Source of the DNA: Anaerolinea sp.
GTDB taxonomy: Bacteria; Chloroflexota; Anaerolineae; Promineifilales; Promineifilaceae
Reading direction: 5' to 3'
NCBI GenBank assembly: GCA_014879875.1
Contig: JACSRF010000305.1
Coordinates: 1 to 52,599 of the forward strand
Length of the DNA: 52,599 bases
Below the pieces are notes generated by a model. The model was not told the DNA's origin. It saw only the letters and a program-made list of their open reading frames with translations, and searched no databases. This document shows, piece by piece, positions 17,183 through 24,962 of this stretch (positions within the stretch are counted from its first letter, which is position 1; each line of letters begins with the position of its first letter). The translations under genes were made by a program, and so were the position numbers.

Positions 17183-17229
17183 AGTGTAGAGATAGTAGAG
17201 TAGAGTAGAAGCTTTCTACACGCTACACT
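17183..17229. repeat. Nested simple-sequence hairpins in the spacer
   Basis: AGTGTAG (17183-17189) and CTACACT (17223-17229) enclose TAGAG repeats and an inner GTAGAA-GCT-TTCTAC hairpin. The arms use short words found only in this spacer. Similar self-made hairpins occur in other gaps of the cluster. Confidence 0.5.
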
Positions 17230-18228
17230 TTAGCTTTTCAGCCACGCTTTGGGGAAGTTTTTGGTGATTTCGATGTGACGGAATTCGCTGCTGGAACGGG
17301 CGCCATGCTGTCTGACCCAGGCGGACATTCTGGCTAATCCTTCTTCCAGGCTGGTTAACGGCCGTTCGCCAAACACCTGCGTCACCTTATCGTGAGAGGC
17401 ATAAGCGTGCCACACCTCATTACGCGCCGGTACGTGAACGACGTTGTTGGGCGCGCCCATCGCCTGGGCAATGGCCGCCGCCAGATCGGTGACGTTATAT
17501 GGCTGGTCCGCGCCGATGTTAAACACCTGGTTGTAAGCGTCCGGTGTCTGAATGGCGTCGGCCATAATCGGCGTCATGTCGCCAATGTAGCTAAACGCGC
17601 GGCTTTGCGTGCCATCGCCAAACACAGTCATCGGCTTGCCTTGCAAAATCTGGTTCATGAAAATGCCCACCACGTTGCGGTACTTATCGCCAATATTTTG
17701 CCGTTCACCATAGACATTGTGGGGACGGAAAACAATGTAATCCAGGTCAAACATATGCTTGCTGGCAGCCAACTCATGCTCGACAGCCAGCTTAGCCACG
17801 CCATAAGAATCCTCTGGATGAGGGGCGGTTTTCTCGGTCATGGGCAGTTCGGCGCTGGTTCCGTACACCGCAATGGAAGAGGTAAAGACAAAGCATTTAA
17901 CGCCGGTGTTCACGGACGCATTGATTAAATTAACGCTGCCCATCAGGTTGTTGTTGTAATTGAAGCGCTTGATGAAGTGGCTCAACCCTTCGGCGGCATA
18001 GGCCGCCAGATGATAAACGTGCTCAAACTGTTCGACGGCAAACAGCCGATTTATTGTCTCGACATCATTGATGCTGGCTTCCATGAAGCGCGCCCCATCA
18101 ACAACGTTGTCCACGAAACCGCCGCTCAGGTCATCCAGCGCCACCACCTCATGGCCGCGATTAACCAGTTCTTCCACCAGGTGCGAACCAATAAAGCCCG
18201 CGCCTCCTGTTACTAGAATTTTGCTCAT
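17230..18228 (-). CDS. NAD-dependent epimerase/dehydratase (extended SDR, nucleotide-sugar type)
   Basis: An extended SDR of about 332 residues. MSKILVTGGAGFIGSHLVEEL gives the GxxGxxG cofactor motif, VYHLAAYAAEGLSHF the active-site loop, FTSSIAVYG the Ser position and EDSYGVAKLAVEHEL the YxxxK catalytic pair. YIVFRPHNVYGERQN resembles the substrate loop of UDP-glucose 4-epimerase relatives. Exact specificity (4-epimerase, 4,6-dehydratase or other) cannot be fixed from motifs. The track starts at 18243, but the ATG at 18228 has GAGGAGTT directly before it and is preferred. It lies 7 bp after the second acyltransferase and probably supplies an activated sugar for this glycan. Confidence 0.88.
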   Translation of the reverse strand: MSKILVTGGAGFIGSHLVEELVNRGHEVVALDDLSGGFVDNVVDGARFMEASINDVETINRLFAVEQFEHVYHLAAYAAEGLSHFIKRFNYNNNLMGSVNLINASVNTGVKCFVFTSSIAVYGTSAELPMTEKTAPHPEDSYGVAKLAVEHELAASKHMFDLDYIVFRPHNVYGERQNIGDKYRNVVGIFMNQILQGKPMTVFGDGTQSRAFSYIGDMTPIMADAIQTPDAYNQVFNIGADQPYNVTDLAAAIAQAMGAPNNVVHVPARNEVWHAYASHDKVTQVFGERPLTSLEEGLARMSAWVRQHGARSSSEFRHIEITKNFPKAWLKS

Positions 18229-18235
18229 AACTCCT

Positions 18236-19348
18236 CTATCCAAATAAATATTGGTAATATGGCCGTAACGCCGTCCGATTCACCACAGCCATCAACAACA
18301 AGGGCACAGCCAACCCGGTGATAACCAGCAACGGCATAAAAACCATCTGGTACGGCAGCAAGTTGGGCGCTGCGTGATATACGCCCCGCGCCACAATCTC
18401 TTGCACGGGGGCATGGATAAGATACACGCCAAAGGATTTTGTGCCCAGGTCACTCCACTGTTTTGCATAAGGGATGGGCGCTTTCTCGAAAGCCATATAG
18501 GCGAGGATGAAGCAACCCGCGTAGAGGCTGTCAAGCAAGGTGACGCCGGGCGCGAGCCATTCCACGCCGGACGCGCGAAAAAGCAGTTCCCATTCGACAA
18601 AAGCAAGCAGCCAGAAAACGGCCGTCCCCCCCAGCAGCACCCATTTCCAGCGCGCCAGCCAACCCTTAAACAAGGGCAGGTGGAAACCCGCCACCATGCC
18701 GAAAGCAAACCAAAAAATCGTCTGCGGTACAAACCAACCCGGCGACAGGCGCGCCACCCATTGCGCCGGGGCAAAGTCCCAGCCCAGCATGAGCGGATAC
18801 TGCGCCAGATGCACCAAAAGCTGCACAATCCCGGTCAGCAGCAGCAGCAATTTCCAGCGTTTTCTGGCTAACGGCACAAACAACAGTGGCGAGAGCAGGA
18901 AAAATTGGGTGAGGAGGGGCACGTAATAGTAGGGAGCGGCTGCGCGCCCAAACAACAGGCTGCGCACGTAGGCGTACCAGGGCAGCAGCCCATCTTGCAA
19001 TGCCCACAAGCCAAAAATTGCCGCTGACCAGATGACGTAAGGAATGAGCAAACTTTTAATGCGGTTGCCGATAACCGACCACCCCACGTTCTCTCGCTGC
19101 CGGCCGGTGGCAAAGGCCACAAAAAAGCCGGAGACAAACAAAAAAGCAGGGATGCTGAACATGATGAGCTGCTCGATGGCGCGCAGGGCATAATAGGCAG
19201 CATCGCCTATCCGCGCATAATGGGGGACGGCAACGGCCGTGTACCGGTCTGTCCACCAATACATGGCCGTAAACCCCCAGCCCGTCGCGTGGTTCAACAC
19301 CGCACCCAATACAGCAAACCCGTTCAAAAGCAATAAGCGTCTAATCAT
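18236..19348 (-). CDS. Acyltransferase family 3 membrane protein (second of two)
   Basis: A 370-residue protein with about ten hydrophobic helices, of the acyltransferase-3 (OafA/WecH-like) family that acylates extracytoplasmic sugars. RRLLLLNGFAVLGAVLNHATGWG is helix 1 with the conserved His (as in LRGxAxLxVxxxH). SIPAFLFVSGFFVAFATGR is helix 2 and its loop, and RIKSLLIPYVIWSA the RxxRLxPxY-like motif. GVYLIHAPVQEIVARG is the C-terminal helix. It is a clear paralog of the next gene upstream, 60 bp away. Both directly follow a carrier-protein/adenylation/dehydrogenase module, which suggests that the acyl group made there is one substrate; most characterised members use acyl-CoA, so carrier-protein use is inferred. 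Confidence 0.85.
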   Translation of the reverse strand: MIRRLLLLNGFAVLGAVLNHATGWGFTAMYWWTDRYTAVAVPHYARIGDAAYYALRAIEQLIMFSIPAFLFVSGFFVAFATGRQRENVGWSVIGNRIKSLLIPYVIWSAAIFGLWALQDGLLPWYAYVRSLLFGRAAAPYYYVPLLTQFFLLSPLLFVPLARKRWKLLLLLTGIVQLLVHLAQYPLMLGWDFAPAQWVARLSPGWFVPQTIFWFAFGMVAGFHLPLFKGWLARWKWVLLGGTAVFWLLAFVEWELLFRASGVEWLAPGVTLLDSLYAGCFILAYMAFEKAPIPYAKQWSDLGTKSFGVYLIHAPVQEIVARGVYHAAPNLLPYQMVFMPLLVITGLAVPLLLMAVVNRTALRPYYQYLFG

Positions 19349-19408
19349 GAGTCAGGGAACGTGAAACGTGATGCGTGGCATAAGACGGTGACGCATGACG
19401 CACAAAGA

Positions 19409-20518
19409 TTAACCAAACACATAGTTGTAATAGCGCCGAATCGGCGGCAGCATATCCATCAACCGCATCAGCAGCAAAGGGACAGCCAGGCCAACCAGCG
19501 CCACCAGCAGGGCAAAAAGAACTTGATAAGCCAACAGCCCCGGCGCGACGTGATACGTACCCCGCGCCACCACTTCCATGACGGGAATATGCGCCAGGTA
19601 GATGCCAAAGGCTTTGCTGCCCAAATCGCCTACGGTTTTTGCACTGGGCAATTTGGCCTGATCGAAACCGAAAAAGGTGAAGATCAGGGCAATGGCATAC
19701 ACGCTGTCTAAAACCGTTTCGCGGTGATCCACCCACGGCCGCCCAGACTGCCGCACCAGCCACTCCCACTCCAGGATACCAAGTGGCAGCAGCAGCACAG
19801 CCAATCCCAACAACGCCCACTTCCAGCGCGCCAGCGTCTCCTTAAAGCTGCTCAAGTGAAACCCCACAATCATGCCCAACACAAACCAGAGAATGCGCAC
19901 CGGGAAGAACCATTTCGGAAAAGCGGCAATGCTGCCTACAATGGTCGGTATCTCCATGCCCATAATCACGGCCATCTGCGCCAGTTGTACCGTAAGCTGT
20001 ACAAGCACCGCCGCCAACAACAGCGGCCGCCAATGGTTTTTCGCCAGTGGCGCGAGGAAGGGAGCAATGACGTAGAACTGGATGATGAGGGGAATGTAAT
20101 AGTAGGCAGGCGTCATGTTTCCCGTCAGGAAGCTGACAACATACCCCAACGGGGTAAAGATGACGCCTTGAGCGGCCAACATACCCAGCGCAATGATCCC
20201 CCAAAACAGGTAAGGTGGCACAAATTTTTTGACACGCGCCCACACGGTAGGCCAGCTAATGCTCCCGCTGCGTCCGGCCGTAAAGGCGGCAAAGTAACCG
20301 GAGACAAATAGGAAGGCGGGAATCGTGGCAACGACAAGTTGTTCCACGCTCCGCAGGACATAGTAGGCGGGAGTGTTGAGCTGGCTGAAGGGTACGGCCG
20401 TTGCTCCCTGGTAACGTTCTACCCACGAAAACATCGCCACAAAGCCCCACCCGGCCCCATGAAACAACATCACGCCTAAAACAGCCAGTCCATTAAGATA
20501 CAGCAGTCGTCTTACCAT
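19409..20518 (-). CDS. Acyltransferase family 3 membrane protein (first of two)
   Basis: A 369-residue multi-pass protein. RRLLYLNGLAVLGVMLFHGAGWG carries the conserved helix-1 His, TIPAFLFVSGYFAAFTAGR the second conserved block and VKKFVPPYLFWG the arginine/proline motif in lysine form. FGIYLAHIPVMEVVARG is the penultimate helix. It aligns along its whole length with the following gene (same loops and insertions), so the pair is a tandem duplication that may act on different sugar positions, or as two parts of one machine. The spacer before it (20519-20661) contains TTAGTTAGTTGGTTGG and AACCAACT words able to fold back. No clear Shine-Dalgarno site. Confidence 0.85.
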   Translation of the reverse strand: MVRRLLYLNGLAVLGVMLFHGAGWGFVAMFSWVERYQGATAVPFSQLNTPAYYVLRSVEQLVVATIPAFLFVSGYFAAFTAGRSGSISWPTVWARVKKFVPPYLFWGIIALGMLAAQGVIFTPLGYVVSFLTGNMTPAYYYIPLIIQFYVIAPFLAPLAKNHWRPLLLAAVLVQLTVQLAQMAVIMGMEIPTIVGSIAAFPKWFFPVRILWFVLGMIVGFHLSSFKETLARWKWALLGLAVLLLPLGILEWEWLVRQSGRPWVDHRETVLDSVYAIALIFTFFGFDQAKLPSAKTVGDLGSKAFGIYLAHIPVMEVVARGTYHVAPGLLAYQVLFALLVALVGLAVPLLLMRLMDMLPPIRRYYNYVFG

Positions 20519-20661
20519 GTGGTTAGTTATCGGAATCGTTAGTTAGTTGGTTGGTTGGTCAGGCGTAATGACAGAAGCTAACCAATCAACACAACCAACT
20601 TTCTTATAGCTTGCCAGGGGCAGGCCAATCGTAAATCGCAAATCGTTAATCGTAAATCCTA

Positions 20662-20898
20662 TCAGTATTGCGCCAGATAATCTGACAGCACCTTCACACT
20701 TTGGAAATTCTCAAAGACCACATCCTCATCTGGCACCTGAATGTGGAACCGTTCCTCAATGAACGCCACCATCTGCAAAATGCCCAACGAGTCAATGATA
20801 CCGTTGCTCAGCAAATCATCCTCAACCTTCAGATCGCCTTTGCGCCCACGCAGCAGTTCCTGTTTAATGTACTCTAGCAAGATATTTTCCCGATCCAT
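20662..20898 (-). CDS. Free-standing acyl/peptidyl carrier protein
   Basis: A 78-residue acidic four-helix carrier protein. The phosphopantetheine serine is S37 in GIIDSLGILQMV, the DSL motif. The rest, VAFIEERFHIQVPDEDVVFENFQSV, matches helices 2 and 3. Length and motif fit a discrete ACP/PCP of the kind loaded by separate adenylation enzymes (DltC, or the PCPs of pyrrole cassettes). GGAGG lies about 10 nt before the ATG. It follows the adenylation gene by 201 bp, the gap being filled by REP-like hairpins, and precedes two acyltransferases. I infer that it carries a prolyl, then pyrrolyl-2-carboxyl, group; a general acyl chain is the alternative. A phosphopantetheinyl transferase is not in the window. 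Confidence 0.93.
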   Translation of the reverse strand: MDRENILLEYIKQELLRGRKGDLKVEDDLLSNGIIDSLGILQMVAFIEERFHIQVPDEDVVFENFQSVKVLSDYLAQY

Positions 20899-20982
20899 GA
20901 TTTTTTGACCTCCAAATTGATTGTTAGATCAGTTCTATCTCCAAGATTGAACTGATCTGGAATCTAACGGAACTTCAGGGCG

Positions 20983-21072
20983 TCATGCCCCCACCTACGC
21001 GGGGGTAGGCTCTGCGAAGGCAGGCATCCACTCCTGCAAAAACATGGATTCCCGCCTTCGCGGGAATGACGA
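20983..21072. repeat. REP/BIME-like palindromic repeat cluster
   Basis: On the minus strand this reads GTCATTCCCGCGAAGGCGGG followed by related units ending in CCCCCGCGTAGGTGGGGG. ATTCCCGC (21048-21055) and GCGGGAAT (21060-21067) form one stem; CCCCC and CGGGGG form another further left. This sequence type is a very common dispersed bacterial intergenic palindrome. The first stem is followed by a T5 on the minus strand (CCATGTTTTTGC), so it could reduce read-through from the adenylation gene into the carrier gene. Confidence 0.7.
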
Positions 21073-21099
21073 GTCCCGCACTTAATTGAATTTTCGTTC

Positions 21100-22692
21100 C
21101 TAAGCGGCCGCCTTGGCCTCAGCTTCTTCCGCAGCCTGTGCTTGCAATTCACGACGGTTAATTTTACCCGTAGACGTGCGCGGGAACATCTCCAACACGC
21201 GCACTTTAACGGGCACGGCATAGATGGGCAGTCGCGCCGCCACGTGGTTGATCAGTAGTTCTTCCGTCAATGGCGCGCCATCTTTGGCCGTCACGGCCGC
21301 TTCAATCAAATTACTCCCCTGTCCATCCGGTATGGGGAATACGGCCGCTTCCTCCACATCCTCATGAGACAACAGCGCCACCTCAATTTCGTCCAACTCC
21401 ACCCGGTAGCCCCGCGTCTTAATCTGGCGATCTTTGCGCCCCAAATATTTCAGGTTCCCATCCGGCAGCTGCTCAACCAGGTCACCGGTACGGTAAAACA
21501 GATGCTCATAATGGCCGCCAAACACCTTGCGCCGGAAAAAGCCGCGCTCGTTCAGGTCAGGACGCCCCCAATAACCCAACATCACCACGCCACCGCGCAT
21601 CAGTAGTTCCCCTACCTGACCCGGCGCAACCGGAGCGCCATCCGCGCCCACAATCAGCGCCTCCAGGTTGGCGCATGGGATGCCGATGGGGATCGTCTCA
21701 TCGGACTCTTCCGGCAGCGATTCGACGTGATAATAGGTGCAAACGTTCGTCTCGGTAGGGCCATACAGGTTGCTAAACTGCGCGTGAGGCAGCAGCGCCA
21801 GCAAATTGCGCAAATGCTTGGTCGGGAACACCTCCCCGGCAAACAACACCCAACGCAGGGCGCTCAGGTCGCGCTTTTCCAGGGACCCCCGTTCCATCAG
21901 TTGGATCAGGGCAAAGGGCACAGAGTACCACACACTGATCCGCTCATCCTGCATCAGTTTAGCCAGGCTCGCCGGAAATTTGGTGATGGCTTCGGGAATG
22001 ATGACGGTGGTGGCCGCGGCAACGGCCGTTGCAAAAAAGTCCAACGTCGAAAGGTCAAAATGCAGCGGGGCGTGGTTGCTCACCCGGTCATCTGGCGTCA
22101 ACCCATACGTCTCCGCCGCCCAAATGGCAAAACTCAGCCCACTGCGATGCGTGTGCATAATGCCTTTCGGCGTGCCGGTAGAACCAGACGTATACAAAAT
22201 ATAAGCCAGGTCTTGCTCCGTCAACGCCACCTCCGGCGCCGTGTCGGCCGCCGCTGCATACACTTCGTCCCAGGAAATGCAAACCAACCCTTCCCGCTCC
22301 GTCGCCCCAATCAGGCAGCGCAGCTCTCCCGTATCCTCAGCCAACAAGCCCGTCTGATCCAATTTCAGATCCGTTGTGATGATGTGGCGAATCCCGCAAT
22401 CACGCATCACATAGGCAATGCGCGACACCGGCGCGAACGGGTCTAGCGGCACATAAGCGCAGCCCGCCTTCATAATGCCATGCAGAGCAACGGCCGTATC
22501 CAGGCTCTTATTCATGAAAATGCCAACCCGGTCGCCGCGGCGCGCGCCCTGCTCGTGCAGAATGCGCGCCAACCCGTTGGCGCGGCGCGCCATCTCGCCA
22601 TAAGTCAACCCTTGCCCGGCAAAGCGCACCGCTTCTCGCTCTGGGGAGTTCTCTGCCGCATTATCAACCGCTTGTGGCAACAAAAACAACAT
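21100..22692 (-). CDS. Free-standing amino-acid adenylation enzyme, probable prolyl-AMP ligase
   Basis: A 530-residue ANL-superfamily enzyme that would load an amino acid onto the carrier protein. Core motifs: A3 YTSGSTGTPKG (167-177), A5 NLYGPTETN (308-316), A7 YRTGD (400-404), A8 GRKDRQIKTRGYRVE (418-432) and A10 TSTGKINRREL (506-516). Aligning it by hand to the GrsA A-domain gives specificity residues D213, L214, L217, Y256, L283, A285, L309, V317, C318 and K510, i.e. DLLYLALVCK. As I recall, this is the code of the proline-activating enzymes of pyrrole pathways (CloN4/PltF/RedM type). D-alanine ligase DltA is the main alternative by architecture. GGAGG is 8 nt before the ATG. The dehydrogenase gene is 90 bp upstream and the carrier gene is downstream. 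Confidence 0.88.
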   Translation of the reverse strand: MLFLLPQAVDNAAENSPEREAVRFAGQGLTYGEMARRANGLARILHEQGARRGDRVGIFMNKSLDTAVALHGIMKAGCAYVPLDPFAPVSRIAYVMRDCGIRHIITTDLKLDQTGLLAEDTGELRCLIGATEREGLVCISWDEVYAAAADTAPEVALTEQDLAYILYTSGSTGTPKGIMHTHRSGLSFAIWAAETYGLTPDDRVSNHAPLHFDLSTLDFFATAVAAATTVIIPEAITKFPASLAKLMQDERISVWYSVPFALIQLMERGSLEKRDLSALRWVLFAGEVFPTKHLRNLLALLPHAQFSNLYGPTETNVCTYYHVESLPEESDETIPIGIPCANLEALIVGADGAPVAPGQVGELLMRGGVVMLGYWGRPDLNERGFFRRKVFGGHYEHLFYRTGDLVEQLPDGNLKYLGRKDRQIKTRGYRVELDEIEVALLSHEDVEEAAVFPIPDGQGSNLIEAAVTAKDGAPLTEELLINHVAARLPIYAVPVKVRVLEMFPRTSTGKINRRELQAQAAEEAEAKAAA

Positions 22693-22782
22693 TCTAACGA
22701 CCTCCGGTAACGATTAGCAATTGGCAGTTAGCCATTCCCAATAAACCTTTGTGAGTGTAATCCTGCTTTCTTTCTGGCTGGC

Positions 22783-23928
22783 TTACAAGCCTAAATAACG
22801 GGCAATAATATTACGCTGAATGTCCGACGTACCAGAGTAAAGAACGCCACCGAGCGCGTCGCGCAGATCTCTTTCCACCTCAAACTCGGTCATATATCCC
22901 CACCCGCCAAAGGTGCGAATGGCATCCAGCCCAGACTGCACAAACGCTTCGCCCAGGTATAATTTCGCCATCGCCGCTTCCATAACGGCCGATTTACCCT
23001 CACTTTTCAGCCACGCCACCTTATACAGCAGCAGCCGCGCCGTCTCCAGCCGCACCTTCATATCCACAATGCGGTTCGCCACCGTCTGGAACTTGCCAAT
23101 CGGCTGCCCAAACTGCTCGCGTTCGCGCGCATAGGCGATGCTTTTTTCAAGCTGCAGCTCCATGGCGCCAATGTGGCTGCCCAAAATACAGGCGCGCTCC
23201 CACTCCATCGAATCCTTAAAGATATTCGCCCCAGCGCCCACCGGCCCCAGGCGATTTTCTTCCGGCAAAAAACAATCCTCAAAAATCAACTCCCCCATCG
23301 GCGAGGTGCGCAGCCCCATCTTGTCAATGTGACGGCTAACGGTAAACCCCGGCGTGCCCATATCCACCACAAAACCCGTGACGCCCCACATACCCCGTTT
23401 CGGGTCTACCGTCGCAAAAACAACGGCCATATCCGCCACAGGCGCATTGGTGACAAAGGTCTTGCTGCCATTGAGCACATAGCCCCCCTCAACCTTCTCA
23501 GCGCGGGTACGCATACTATAAGCGTCCGAACCAGAATCCGGTTCGCTCATGCCATGCGCGCCAATCATCTCACCGCGAATCATGGGAGGCAGGTACTTTT
23601 GCTTCTGCGCTTCTGTGCCAAACTTCAAGATGGGCATTTGCACGCTCCACATCTGGGCATTGATGGCAAAAATCAGGCCATTGTCGGCGCTGCCATACCC
23701 TAACCCTTCCATAGTTAGCATGGTGGTAAGGATATCAGTGTCCGCGCCGCCATACGCTTCAGGAAAAGGCAGCCCTTGAATGCCAAATTGGGCGCACTTG
23801 TTCCAGTTCTCGCGGGAAAATTCCGCCTTCTGATCCCGTTCCATTAACCCATCGCGCAGCTCTTTTTTGGCAAAGTCAATCACGGCGCGCTTGTATTCCA
23901 GTTGTTCATCAGACCATGAAAAATCCAT
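22783..23928 (-). CDS. Acyl-CoA-dehydrogenase-like flavoprotein, probable prolyl-carrier dehydrogenase
   Basis: A 381-residue member of the acyl-CoA dehydrogenase family. It has the FAD-binding blocks MIGAHGMSEPDSGSDAYSM (about 121-139) and NGSKTFVTNAP, and RTFGGWGYMTEFEVERDLRD in the C-terminal helical domain. The MCAD catalytic glutamate position is serine here (LYSGTSDIQ, S365). Instead a glutamate sits in helix G (MEWERACIL, E244), where isovaleryl-CoA dehydrogenase and, as I recall, PltE-type prolyl-PCP dehydrogenases place the base. Length and segments such as NGLIFAINAQMWSVQMPI also recall PltE/PigA. I therefore infer a two-step oxidation of carrier-bound proline to pyrrole-2-carboxyl. 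GAGGAG lies 8 nt before the ATG, and this is the first gene of the module after a 204-bp gap. Confidence 0.87.
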   Translation of the reverse strand: MDFSWSDEQLEYKRAVIDFAKKELRDGLMERDQKAEFSRENWNKCAQFGIQGLPFPEAYGGADTDILTTMLTMEGLGYGSADNGLIFAINAQMWSVQMPILKFGTEAQKQKYLPPMIRGEMIGAHGMSEPDSGSDAYSMRTRAEKVEGGYVLNGSKTFVTNAPVADMAVVFATVDPKRGMWGVTGFVVDMGTPGFTVSRHIDKMGLRTSPMGELIFEDCFLPEENRLGPVGAGANIFKDSMEWERACILGSHIGAMELQLEKSIAYAREREQFGQPIGKFQTVANRIVDMKVRLETARLLLYKVAWLKSEGKSAVMEAAMAKLYLGEAFVQSGLDAIRTFGGWGYMTEFEVERDLRDALGGVLYSGTSDIQRNIIARYLGL

Positions 23929-24132
23929 TGGCTTGTCTCCTCACAAGTTTAGAGCGCAGGCGCTTATCACAGCGACATAAAGGGGTCAATCTTGTAAACA
24001 CGGATAGGGAAAACGCAGTTCTTTTGGCTTTATCCGTGTTCTCCCTAAGCTGTGTTTACACCTTTTTACCAGTGTCGTTTGGTAAAAGACGCAGAACCTA
24101 ACGCTTCTCTCTATCTCTTTCTTTACACTCCA
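23929..24132. other. Spacer with alternative inverted repeats upstream of the dehydrogenase gene
   Basis: ACACGGATA (23998-24006) can pair with TATCCGTGT (24031-24039). TGTAAACA (23993-24000) can pair with TGTTTACA (24053-24060). The two stems share bases, so only one forms fully unless they nest. The sequence resembles the ACACGGATA/ATCCGTGT dispersed intergenic repeats common in several phyla. A promoter for the 23928-18236 module would be expected here, but I cannot define it. Confidence 0.45.
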
Positions 24133-24957
24133 TCATTCTATAAAAAACGACTCCCAGGGGGAACCGGCAAATTGCGCTTTCAGTTCGGCGTAGTTAGCGA
24201 TAGCCTGCGAAAGGGGTTTGTGCGCTTGTTTGAAAATGCTGGGTTTGACGGGTTGATAAGGCAGATGCAGAAACTGCTGAATGCGCTGCATCTCGGCTTC
24301 GTTATCGCGCGCCAACGCTTCGTAAACCAGCTCAATTTTAGGATGATGGGCAAAGCGTTGGTCGAATTCTGTTTCGTAGGCGCGTGTACGTTCAAAATCA
24401 GCCAGGCACTCCTGATAGTCAAGCGTGACAGTGGGGACCCGCTCTTTTTCACCGGTAGTGTTGACCCAACTATCGGTTAGCTCCGCCCGTTTGCGCGAAA
24501 GGTGCGTTTCCAGGATATTGTGCCGCTTCATATGGATGATGTGCAGGTCGGTTTGCGCTTGCAGATAGGGCCAGATGGGCTGCCAGTTGGGCTGCTGCGC
24601 GTGATAATAGAAGATTTTGAAGCCAACAGCGGCCGTTTCCTTGGGGTAACGACGGAAAATGCGCTCGCCGACGAATTTGATCGGGTCCTGTAACAACAAG
24701 TGTTGCATTTTGCCATTTTGCAGGTAGCCAATGTGGTCCCAATCCATCGAGTCCTGACTGCGGAAAACTTCGCCATACGCTTCTACCTGGTTGTGATCGT
24801 TGAGCAGGCTGCGCAGTAAATTAGAGCCGGTGCGCGAACGGCCAAGTACAACGAATTTAGTATAGGCGGCGTTACCCGCCAGTAAGCGGAGATCAAGGGC
24901 GAGATTACGCATGGTGGTTCGTCCTGTAAGTAGTCGTTGGCGCATACTTGCCACCAT
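24133..24957 (-). CDS. Sulfotransferase family protein
   Basis: A 274-residue PAPS-dependent sulfotransferase-like enzyme. The 5'-phosphosulfate loop is FVVLGRSRTGSNLLRSLL (about 35-52) and the 3'-phosphate-binding segment is IIHMKRHNILETHLSRKRA (about 138-156). The C-terminal FAGSPWESFF recurs as FAGTPYFDMF in the second sulfotransferase of this window, suggesting common ancestry. It would transfer sulfate to a sugar hydroxyl of the glycan or a precursor. The start is ambiguous: the track ATG (24957) is 5 bp after the preceding stop, while ATG 24912 (MRNLALDLR) has AGGACG upstream. It is translationally close to UDP-GlcNAc 2-epimerase. No PAPS-synthesis genes are in the window. Confidence 0.8.
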   Translation of the reverse strand: MVASMRQRLLTGRTTMRNLALDLRLLAGNAAYTKFVVLGRSRTGSNLLRSLLNDHNQVEAYGEVFRSQDSMDWDHIGYLQNGKMQHLLLQDPIKFVGERIFRRYPKETAAVGFKIFYYHAQQPNWQPIWPYLQAQTDLHIIHMKRHNILETHLSRKRAELTDSWVNTTGEKERVPTVTLDYQECLADFERTRAYETEFDQRFAHHPKIELVYEALARDNEAEMQRIQQFLHLPYQPVKPSIFKQAHKPLSQAIANYAELKAQFAGSPWESFFIE

Positions 24958-24962
24958 TCACT

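Noticed and set aside
21100-22692. DltA (D-alanine-carrier ligase)
   Set aside because: Architecture fits, but the residues read as DLLYLALVCK, there is no DltB/DltD, and a PltE-like dehydrogenase precedes it. Kept only as an alternative.
23916-24480. Plus-strand ORFs of 61 and 142 aa over the spacer and sulfotransferase gene
   Set aside because: They run antisense to the sulfotransferase or through a repeat-containing spacer and show no motif or ribosome site.
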